Assembly (NCBI GenBank): GCA_007133255.1
Contig: SLMY01000165.1
Location: forward strand, 1 to 6,446
Length of the DNA stretch: 6,446 nucleotides
Direction of reading: 5' to 3'
From: Clostridiales bacterium
GTDB lineage: Bacteria; Bacillota; Clostridia; Saccharofermentanales; UBA5734
This document shows, piece by piece, positions 1 to 6,014 of this stretch. The notes under the pieces were generated by a model, which saw only the letters and a list, made by a program, of their open reading frames with translations, did no database searches and was not told the origin of the DNA. Position 1 is the first letter of the stretch. Each line of letters opens with the position of its first letter. The position numbers and the translations under genes were made by a program.

Positions 1-1576
1 CAAAGATCATGCTCCAGATCATCAGCTTTGTGGGGTCATCCATCGGATTAAACCATAATGACGGGAACACGATGCGATCACTTGATAGAACCGATAACAT
101 ATCACCGAAAAAACCGCCGAAAACAATGCCCCAGACAGCAGACGCGACGCCGCTCATGAGCAGCATCCGTGACATGCGGGCCATCTCTCCACTCACTTTA
201 ACTTTAAACAAAAGAAAAGCGCAAAGTGAAGACATCATAATGCCGTAACCAACATCACTAAGCATCATACCGAAGAAGAAAAAGAAAAAAGGCGCCAGCA
301 AGGGCGAAGGATCCATTTCCCTGGTGGACGGCGGACTGAACATTTCAACAATCACTTCATATGATTTAACAAATCGATTATTCTTCATAATGATCGGATG
401 CGACTCACCTTCGTTCGGCCGCCTTTTTGAAGTAGCCACGATAAATTTTGACCTGAGTCCTTGCTCGATCGAATTTGAAAGAGCGGCCGGAACCCACCCT
501 TCCAGCCAAAAAGTATGTTCAGTGGCCGGCAGTCCAGCCATAACCTGCAATCGATCATATTGTATCTGGCAATAGTCGTATAATATTTCCAGATCCTGCA
601 ATAAACCCAAAGATTCTTTATTCTTATCCCCTATGGCTGAAAGCTCTTTTTGATATATTCTTTTCTGCTTTTTCGCGTCATCATACAATTCAGATGGTCT
701 GCCTTTTTGGCCTTGAAAAGGGAACAAGTCAAACCCTAACCTTCTGAGGCCGCTTCTGACAATTGCCTCGCGCGGTTTCCATGTGTAAACAATACAGCGA
801 ATCCCTTTTTCATCTTCGGATATAATCTCAAAATCTGTTTCTGGAGCTTCTTCTCCGATAAAAGTACGGAAAGCGTCCAGCTGGTCCGCTGTGTCAAAAC
901 TTCCAGGATAAAAGTGGACTGAATGTGTCGAAAGATCAGCTAAATCAAGATCAAGATCAAGCCAATGCGCAAGCAGTTCAATACGTGCGTCAAGTCGGGC
1001 AATCTCAGTTAAAATATGCCTTCTTCTGTCACGGCGTTTTTCTATTTCCACGGCTGCATAGTAAATTTCGTCATGTCTGCTGGCTGTTTCAGAAAAAAGA
1101 TGACTGCTGACAGCTCTTTTCGCGGCAAATACAGGTTTTTTTTCTGTGCTCTGGTTCTGCAAAAAAGCAATCGCTTCAGACAGGACTGTCAGCTGATTTT
1201 TCACTTCTGTCATCTGCCTGGACGCGGTTCGGTCAGCATCGAAATCTGTGATCAGGTCGGACTGACGATCAGTCTTTACAGATAAATCATCCATCTGCCG
1301 ATTTGCGTCAAAGGCCGCGTCAGCCGCTGCAGAGGAGCTGTTTTCAGAAATAATGCCTGGTGTTCGCTTTTCAGGGCTGTCGTATAAGGGGTTGTCTGGG
1401 CCTTGACTAATCTCAGGCTTACTTTTCTCATCGCTGCTGCTGCCTATTAGCATTTCAGCGGATGCCTCTGACTGATCAACCTCAATCGCGCCCAGTTTCA
1501 TCAGAGCGTCAATAACAGCTTCCTTATCCGGTTTAAGACCAACAACTGTCAGTCGATTCATTTTAATGATCGACAC
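1..1576 (-). CDS. ntpI: V-type ATP synthase subunit I (a-subunit homologue), C-terminus cut off by the window edge
   Basis: This is the large membrane subunit of a bacterial V/A-type ATPase. It anchors the peripheral stalks and provides the half-channels that carry H+ or Na+ to the rotor ring. I translated 525 codons with no stop; the family is usually 630-700 residues, so much of the membrane domain is missing. Residues 1-400 are the cytoplasmic stalk-binding part, with helical stretches near 120-140, 165-205 and 296-345. The diagnostic stretch at 406-445 contains SYEVIVEMFSPPSTREMDPS, then six phenylalanines (430-435), then GMMLSDVGYG, which is the start of the first membrane helix. A second helix lies near 468-490. 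I prefer the GTG at 1576, directly after an in-frame TGA, because it gives MSIIKMNRLTVVGLK, and relatives typically begin with a few residues then KM. This start overlaps the stalk gene by 14 bases. An AAGGA lies 12 bases upstream. The alternative ATG at 1561 has no Shine-Dalgarno site. Residues about 36-120 form an unusual polar insertion. Confidence 0.93.
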   Translation of the reverse strand, partial: MSIIKMNRLTVVGLKPDKEAVIDALMKLGAIEVDQSEASAEMLIGSSSDEKSKPEISQGPDNPLYDSPEKRTPGIISENSSSAAADAAFDANRQMDDLSVKTDRQSDLITDFDADRTASRQMTEVKNQLTVLSEAIAFLQNQSTEKKPVFAAKRAVSSHLFSETASRHDEIYYAAVEIEKRRDRRRHILTEIARLDARIELLAHWLDLDLDLADLSTHSVHFYPGSFDTADQLDAFRTFIGEEAPETDFEIISEDEKGIRCIVYTWKPREAIVRSGLRRLGFDLFPFQGQKGRPSELYDDAKKQKRIYQKELSAIGDKNKESLGLLQDLEILYDYCQIQYDRLQVMAGLPATEHTFWLEGWVPAALSNSIEQGLRSKFIVATSKRRPNEGESHPIIMKNNRFVKSYEVIVEMFSPPSTREMDPSPLLAPFFFFFFGMMLSDVGYGIMMSSLCAFLLFKVKVSGEMARMSRMLLMSGVASAVWGIVFGGFFGDMLSVLSSDRIVFPSLWFNPMDDPTKLMIWSMIF

Positions 1577-1892
1577 TCAAACTCACAATCCTTTCCGATA
1601 CAGCTCTCACTGCTTTTTCATATCGGGATGACGCTCCATCACGAAAATTCTGATCAAGTTTGGCAGTTTCTTTTGCTGTATTCGAAGCAATTTTCTCAGC
1701 TTCCTGCTCTGCTTCCGCGTGCGCCTGATCTAATATGGAACCAGCCTTTTGCCTTGTTTCATCAAAAAGCGTTTTCGCCGCTGCTTGGGCGCTTGCCTGA
1801 ATTTCCTGAGCCTGCCTGTGCGCGTCCTCAATAATCTGCTCTGACTTACGCTCAGTCTGCCTAATTTGATCTATAAAGGATATATCAGCCAT
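1563..1892 (-). CDS. ntpF: V-type ATP synthase peripheral-stalk subunit (G/H type)
   Basis: This 109-residue, highly charged protein is rich in Ala, Glu, Gln and Lys. It has no membrane segment and reads as one long coiled coil from about residue 5 to 100. In V/A-type ATPases this small subunit pairs with subunit E to form the stator stalk, which ties the catalytic A3B3 head to subunit I. The N-terminal run MADISFIDQIRQTERKSEQI followed by long Ala/Gln heptads fits the family, as does the length (about 100-110). Position supports the call: it is the first gene of the cluster, immediately before subunit I, like ntpF of Enterococcus hirae. Homologues are also named ahaH, ntpH or atpH, so the symbol is less certain than the function. 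The ATG at 1892 is chosen because GGAGGA stands six bases upstream. The gene lies downstream of its own promoter and probably starts the operon. Sequence conservation is weak in such coiled coils, so neighbourhood carries much of the call. Confidence 0.88.
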   Translation of the reverse strand: MADISFIDQIRQTERKSEQIIEDAHRQAQEIQASAQAAAKTLFDETRQKAGSILDQAHAEAEQEAEKIASNTAKETAKLDQNFRDGASSRYEKAVRAVSERIVSLSVDH

Positions 1893-1898
1893 CTGGAT

Positions 1899-1904
1899 TC
1901 CTCC
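1899..1904 (-). promoter_or_regulatory. Ribosome binding site of the V-ATPase stalk gene
   Basis: The minus strand reads GGAGGA, six bases before the ATG at 1892. It is a near-consensus Shine-Dalgarno site and fixes the start of the first ATPase gene. Confidence 0.85.
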
Positions 1905-2051
1905 ACTATGTTTTCAGCCGCAATGCCATATTGCCTGTTCAGAAAGCAGTAGTTATCTTCCTGCGTCAGCCACAAGCATCATCTCTAACTGTTTATCATG
2001 AGATTCTTGTCCGAACAGCACATCTAACATATGATATGCTGCCAAAACGTA

Positions 2052-2080
2052 ATTATAGCAAAAACCTCTCTGTATGACTA
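2052..2080 (-). promoter_or_regulatory. Promoter of the V-ATPase operon (extended -10)
   Basis: On the minus strand, TATAAT at 2057-2052 is preceded by TGC, giving a perfect extended -10 element (TGnTATAAT). A weak -35 hexamer, TAGTCA (four of six matches to TTGACA), sits at 2080-2075 with 17-base spacing. Transcription would start near 2045 and leave a leader of about 150 bases before the stalk gene. That leader contains a 25-codon ORF (2030-1953). The 240-base gap between the permease stop and the stalk gene holds nothing else I can support: there is no clear intrinsic terminator for the exporter operon, only a spaced inverted repeat (2083-2089 and 2119-2125). Confidence 0.7.
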
Positions 2081-2132
2081 TGAGCAAATCGTTCAGATTT
2101 TCATATCTTTTTACTTATATTTGCTGAATTAT

Positions 2133-3821
2133 TTATATATCCAGCAGCTTCATCTGCCTGGGTCCCATCCACTTTATCAATTTCCATAGCGCGAAAGCAG
2201 CCAGCCAAGGTATTAAAATTAAACCAGCCGCGCTGTAAATGAACGGAGGACGAAAGGCAAAAGACACAACCAGCGCGACAGCGGCAAAAACCATCGCTGC
2301 CAGCATGCCGTAAAGAACATTCATATTCTGCTTAACAGCCTTCTGCTCATTATCCCAGTGAAGTTTTGGCCAGATCAGATCAAATAGTATGCCCGCGGTA
2401 TTTGTTAAGATCGCGGCGCCAGGGAGAACCAGCAATAAAACGAGGCCAAATAAAATGTCCGGCTTTATCGTAAGTATGATCAGGATGTACATGATCAGGA
2501 TGCCGCACATGCTGAAGAGAAATCCCGTTGTGATTTTCGCGAGAATCTGCAGTTTATATGGAACAGGGATTATTTTCATGACATAAATCCTTCTGCCTTC
2601 ACGTGACAAAGCACTTTGCGCGATGCCGTTCGCACCTGAAAGAAAGCAGGCCACCGCAAATGCGATAGCAAGAAAAATCGTTCCGTAATGTGAAAACAGA
2701 CTGTAATCAACTGAATCAAGAAACGTTCTGTACGCACCAATATCGCCGCTGCTTGTTATAAACGGAACCAGAAAAAAGGCTGGCCAGAGAAAATTCATGA
2801 GTACATTATTCATGAAAAAAACGGGGGTGCGCACCAATATGAGCACGTCTTTTTTCAGCAGGGCGGCAAAGGCGCTGCCAGGTCTGGTTTGTTCGCGCAA
2901 AGCGGCATCAGAAAGGGTCATTTGTTTTGACGCTGACGCGGTAAGCCCGATAACACCTTTGTAATAGACACCTTTTGCTGTTATCAGCGTAACAGTTATG
3001 GCCATGATCGATAAAACAGCCAGCAGCGCCAATTGGCTGAGCGCGCTGCTGGCACTGACAGCGGTGAGTGCAGCTGTCGCGGTTGAAATGCCGGGAAAAA
3101 GGATTGATGTCAGGTCTGAAAGGTCCTGAATCCCACTTTGAAGCAGTTGTCTAAGGTCTTCTTGAGAATAGGAAGAAAAGGTCTGTGTCATAAAAACAAA
3201 AACCAGCGCCAGGCCCATTGCCAGTAATCCAGATACCATGCTGAAACGGTCTTTATCGCGAGCGAATGGTGTAAAACGCATGATCAACATAACAATGACT
3301 GATGCGGCGCAAAGCGGTATGACGGGCAAAAGGAGTACAACGAAGGCTGCGGAGAGGAAGTAATACCAGGGTTCACTCCCTGCCAGCCCATAAACAAGCA
3401 GCGGCGGGACAATGAGTACGATCACAAATACATACTCATATAGCGCGGTCAATATCAGCTTGGCGCTGATAATTGTATCTGCCCGGATGGGTAAAGGCAA
3501 CAATTTTTCAGTGTCGCTGCTATGATAAAAAATTGATATAACATACACGATACCAAAGAAAAATATGAGCATGGCGGCCAGACTGATATACAAGCCGATG
3601 ATAATATGATGCAAGCCTGCTGGTTCCAGCAGTCTGCGCAGCGTTAAAGCGCTGACACCGGTTAACACAGACATATAGACAGCAAGCAGCCCCATCAGGA
3701 TAACATTGCCGGCTTTACTGACCCACTTGCTCTTCTTGCGTGAATCACCGCTTATATTCGCCAGGCCGTTGCCCTTGAGCATTGTATAGGTCAAACTCAA
3801 GGTTAATTTTATGCCTCTCAT
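2133..3821 (-). CDS. ABC-2 type exporter, membrane permease subunit
   Basis: This 562-residue polytopic membrane protein pairs with the ATPase encoded just upstream. About 12 hydrophobic segments are visible, near residues 39-60, 72-99, 116-146, 152-182, 192-212, 258-282, 335-355, 380-400, 425-450, 455-478, 502-522 and 527-550. There is no signal peptide and no separate soluble domain. Two cytoplasmic loops look like duplicated copies: SSDTEKLLPLPIRADTIISA (101-120) and SREGRRIYVMKIIPVPYK (406-423) each precede a membrane helix. A further loop has WPKLHWDNEQKAVKQN (484-499). This fits the long Firmicutes permeases annotated only as putative ABC exporters, in which two six-helix halves are fused. 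The ATG at 3821 overlaps the ATPase stop (ATGA), with GAGGAG about 11 bases upstream, so translation is probably coupled. The cargo cannot be read from the sequence. No toxin, lantibiotic or regulator gene sits beside it. Confidence 0.88.
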   Translation of the reverse strand: MRGIKLTLSLTYTMLKGNGLANISGDSRKKSKWVSKAGNVILMGLLAVYMSVLTGVSALTLRRLLEPAGLHHIIIGLYISLAAMLIFFFGIVYVISIFYHSSDTEKLLPLPIRADTIISAKLILTALYEYVFVIVLIVPPLLVYGLAGSEPWYYFLSAAFVVLLLPVIPLCAASVIVMLIMRFTPFARDKDRFSMVSGLLAMGLALVFVFMTQTFSSYSQEDLRQLLQSGIQDLSDLTSILFPGISTATAALTAVSASSALSQLALLAVLSIMAITVTLITAKGVYYKGVIGLTASASKQMTLSDAALREQTRPGSAFAALLKKDVLILVRTPVFFMNNVLMNFLWPAFFLVPFITSSGDIGAYRTFLDSVDYSLFSHYGTIFLAIAFAVACFLSGANGIAQSALSREGRRIYVMKIIPVPYKLQILAKITTGFLFSMCGILIMYILIILTIKPDILFGLVLLLVLPGAAILTNTAGILFDLIWPKLHWDNEQKAVKQNMNVLYGMLAAMVFAAVALVVSFAFRPPFIYSAAGLILIPWLAAFALWKLIKWMGPRQMKLLDI

Positions 3822-4567
3822 ACCTGTCCGCTCTCCTCGGGACGCATCTCTTCAACAAGCTGCAGAAACATGTCCTCCAATGATCGGCTTGAGTGAAAAT
3901 GCTGCCGCATATCTTCCATTGTGCCGCAAAACAGGATATGTCCTTGATCAATTACAGCGACACGATCACAGATGCGCTCTGCCACATCCAGAACATGTGT
4001 GGAGAAGAAGACTGTTTTTCCGGAATCAGCATGCTCACGCATCATTTCTTTCAGTTGGTACGATGAACGCGGGTCAAGACCGGTCATCGGTTCATCCAGT
4101 ATCCAGACATCTGGCGCGTGCAGCAGAGCACCCATAATCATCAGTTTCTGTCTCATGCCATGCGAAAAACTCTGTATGCGGTTCGAGAGTGACTCAGTCA
4201 GCTCAAATCGCTTAGCCATCTTCGCGATTTTAACTGATCTCGCCTCTGTCGGCACATCATAAACATTACCCATAAACCGCAGATACTCTATCGCTTTCAG
4301 CCGGGGAAAGATATTCGGGTCATCAGGAACAAAACCAAAAGATCTTTTAGCTTCAACAGGATTTTTGCGCATGCTGATCTGATTGATGAAAATGTCACCC
4401 TCATCTGGCTCAAGAATACCTGTAATCATTTTGATGGTTGTTGTTTTACCGGCTCCGTTAGGCCCGAGAAAACCAAATATCTCACCGTTTTCCACTTTTA
4501 GATTGATTGAGTCCACTGCTTTGATGTGCTTGCTGTAGCTTTTACTGATATTGTTAAGCTCGATCAT
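3818..4567 (-). CDS. ABC-2 type exporter, ATP-binding subunit
   Basis: This is a 249-residue cytoplasmic ABC ATPase that would power export through the permease encoded downstream. Visible motifs in order are an A-loop tyrosine (Y11), Walker A GPNGAGKTT (35-43), a Q-loop region FGFVPDDPNIF (77-87) with no glutamine, signature FSHGMRQK (134-141), Walker B VWILDEP (154-160), D-loop GLDP (163-166) and the switch histidine H191 in FFSTH. The SHGM-type signature and the glutamine-free Q-loop are common in drug, peptide and antibiotic exporters related to BcrA, EcsA and YxlF. The short C-terminal tail (about 220-249) also fits that group. The start is the ATG at 4567, seven bases after AGGGGGA. An upstream in-frame TTG at 4594 is rejected because it overlaps the -10 element. 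The gene is first in a two-gene operon with its own promoter. Substrate unknown; similarity to the bacitracin, Ecs or Yxl systems is at family level only. Confidence 0.93.
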   Translation of the reverse strand: MIELNNISKSYSKHIKAVDSINLKVENGEIFGFLGPNGAGKTTTIKMITGILEPDEGDIFINQISMRKNPVEAKRSFGFVPDDPNIFPRLKAIEYLRFMGNVYDVPTEARSVKIAKMAKRFELTESLSNRIQSFSHGMRQKLMIMGALLHAPDVWILDEPMTGLDPRSSYQLKEMMREHADSGKTVFFSTHVLDVAERICDRVAVIDQGHILFCGTMEDMRQHFHSSRSLEDMFLQLVEEMRPEESGQV

Positions 4568-4574
4568 ATGTAAG

Positions 4575-4581
4575 TCCCCCT
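4575..4581 (-). promoter_or_regulatory. Ribosome binding site that fixes the exporter ATPase start
   Basis: The minus strand reads AGGGGGA, seven bases before the ATG at 4567. This strong site decides for the 249-residue form over an in-frame TTG at 4594. Confidence 0.85.
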
Positions 4582-4593
4582 GCGGCCACGACA

Positions 4594-4624
4594 ATTATAT
4601 CATTTACTAACTACTTACGCGCAA
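4594..4624 (-). promoter_or_regulatory. Promoter of the ABC exporter operon (extended -10)
   Basis: TATAAT at 4599-4594 is preceded by TGA, giving TGATATAAT, a perfect extended -10. A possible -35, TTGCGC, lies at 4624-4619 with long (19-base) spacing, so the extended -10 probably carries the activity. Transcription would start near 4587, giving a leader of only about 20 bases. A 12-base near-palindrome, CTTACGCGCAAG (4614-4625, one mismatched pair per half), overlaps the -35 and could be an operator. No regulator gene is next to it. Confidence 0.72.
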
Positions 4625-4625
4625 G

Positions 4626-4666
4626 AAAAAGATGGTTTTGAAGGCTGCCTGGCGAAAACCAGGCAG
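4626..4666 (-). terminator. Probable terminator or 3' structure behind pheA
   Basis: Downstream of pheA, 4645-4666 forms a perfect 8-bp GC-rich stem: CTGCCTGG and CCAGGCAG around a six-base loop. In the minus-strand direction a run of five T's (4630-4626) follows, but 14 bases after the stem, which is far for a classical intrinsic terminator. An alternative hairpin, GGTTTT (4660-4655) with AAAACC (4639-4634), ends three bases before that T-run and uses the loop of the first stem. Either could end the aromatic operon before the exporter promoter. In the plus direction there is no T-run. Confidence 0.5.
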
Positions 4667-4727
4667 TACCTGTTCTGCCATCATGCGATTTGGTCATATT
4701 CGCGTAAAAGCCACACCATCAGGTGGA

Positions 4728-5957
4728 TCATCCTTCATTTTCCCGGTACCAGCCGATAAACCGAAGATAAGGCATTTCCTGGCTAAGGTGATATAACGTT
4801 GCCAGCGCGGCTTTCCGGTTTGATGCGGCTGCTTCAAAATCAAGATAAAATAGATAAGTCCATGGCAGCTGCGGATCAGGGCGAGATTGGATTTTTGTCA
4901 GATTCAGATGCCGGTCACTGAAAATAGCCAGTGTTGAGGCCAAGGCGCCACTTTGATGCGGCAGTCTTAGTATAAGACTGATTCGATCCGCGTCTTCCCT
5001 GATCAGAGGATTTTTTCCGATCGCGATAAAACGAGTCTGGTTGTGACTGGTATTACTGATCTGCGCGTCCAGAACAGTCAGCTGATATGCCTCTGCTGCC
5101 GTATCGGAAGCAATCGCGGCCAGTCTATGGTCTTTTTTGTCAGCAACAAGCCGCGCCGCGAACGCTGTGTTGAGTGATTCCTGGATCTGCCACTGATGTT
5201 CCTTTATATAGGATGAACATTGTGCCAGTGCCTGAGGATGAGAAACAACCGTTTCGATTCCATTTATTGATGTACCGGGTGAAGCAGCTAAAACATGTCT
5301 GATCGGCAGCGATACCGATTGCCAGATATACAAGTCGTACTTCAGCAGCAGGTCGTACACATCATCCACCGTACCGGCCGTTGTGTTCTCAAGCGGCAGT
5401 ACAGCCGCGTCTGCTTCGTCCTGCCAGACTACCCGGCAGGCGTCTTCGAAAGTTTTGGTCTGGGAAAAAGACTGGCCCGGGAAAAGAAACTGGCAGGCTT
5501 TCGCGGAGTACGAACCTGTCGCGCCCTGGCAGACAATACGAGGATTCTCAGGCCAGTGTTTGACGCCTGACTGGATCAAGCTGAGAATGTCAAAGTGTTT
5601 TCCCTGATCCAGCAGCCATTCATACTGAACACCTCTTGAAAGCCGCATCAGGCACTTGAGTAAATTCGCGGCACGGGGCTGATGCTCTGGAGCCGTTTTG
5701 CTGACTGCCATCTCGATCAGCTGTTCTTCACGGGCCTGATCAAACACAGGCTTCCCCGATATCAGTTTATCGGCAGCCACCAAGCTGGCGGTTTTCATTC
5801 GCTGATCGAAAAGCCGCAGAATCTGTGTGTCAATTTGCTCTATCTCACCTCGAAGCTTTGCCAGCGCTTCTGCGTGATTAGGTTTTCCCTTATCTGACCC
5901 TTGACGTTTCTGATTTGGTGACATTGCCTGATAATCTCTATCTGCCATTTTCCACAC
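4728..5957 (-). CDS. pheA: Bifunctional chorismate mutase / prephenate dehydratase (P-protein)
   Basis: This 409-residue cytoplasmic enzyme converts chorismate to prephenate and then to phenylpyruvate, the committed steps to phenylalanine. Residues 33-113 are an AroQ-class chorismate mutase domain. The residues matching the E. coli P-protein active site are all present: R36, R53, K64, D73, R76, E77, S107 and Q111. Residues about 139-315 are prephenate dehydratase, with CQGATGSYS (143-151), LPLENTTAGTV (188-198), SHPQA (239-243) and the catalytic TRF (308-310). Residues about 322-407 are an ACT domain that normally binds phenylalanine for feedback inhibition; its two binding motifs read SGALA (336-340) and QSRP (357-360) rather than the usual PGALV and ESRP. 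About 30 polar residues precede the mutase domain. The GTG at 5957 has AAGG eight bases upstream. An ATG at 5948 (three residues shorter) is possible. It lies 57 bases after aroQ, presumably in one operon. Confidence 0.96.
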   Translation of the reverse strand: MWKMADRDYQAMSPNQKRQGSDKGKPNHAEALAKLRGEIEQIDTQILRLFDQRMKTASLVAADKLISGKPVFDQAREEQLIEMAVSKTAPEHQPRAANLLKCLMRLSRGVQYEWLLDQGKHFDILSLIQSGVKHWPENPRIVCQGATGSYSAKACQFLFPGQSFSQTKTFEDACRVVWQDEADAAVLPLENTTAGTVDDVYDLLLKYDLYIWQSVSLPIRHVLAASPGTSINGIETVVSHPQALAQCSSYIKEHQWQIQESLNTAFAARLVADKKDHRLAAIASDTAAEAYQLTVLDAQISNTSHNQTRFIAIGKNPLIREDADRISLILRLPHQSGALASTLAIFSDRHLNLTKIQSRPDPQLPWTYLFYLDFEAAASNRKAALATLYHLSQEMPYLRFIGWYRENEG

Positions 5958-6014
5958 CCGATTTACCTTGCCGCAATAAAACAGCTGATTGACCGTCTGA
6001 GCGAGTCGCTCTGA

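Noticed and set aside
324..1285. Plus-strand ORFs at 324-575, 925-1110 and 1016-1285
   Set aside because: They lie wholly opposite the subunit I gene, whose minus-strand translation matches the family motif by motif, and they resemble nothing.
3745..3951. A 68-residue minus-strand ORF across the ATPase-permease junction
   Set aside because: It overlaps two well-supported genes in another frame and has no recognisable motif.
3811..4262. Plus-strand ORFs opposite the ABC ATPase
   Set aside because: They are antisense to the Walker and signature motifs of the real gene and show no ribosome binding site or family features.
4568..4594. An upstream TTG start for the ABC ATPase, nine residues longer
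   Set aside because: The TTG overlaps the -10 element, and a strong Shine-Dalgarno site serves the ATG at 4567.
5295..5607. Overlapping plus-strand ORFs opposite pheA
   Set aside because: They are antisense to the prephenate dehydratase domain, and several frames are open only because of base composition.
5958..6014. A T-box or phenylalanine attenuator directly before pheA
   Set aside because: The gap is only 57 bases, with no leader peptide of repeated Phe codons and no T-box or terminator structure. Any such control would lie upstream of the window.
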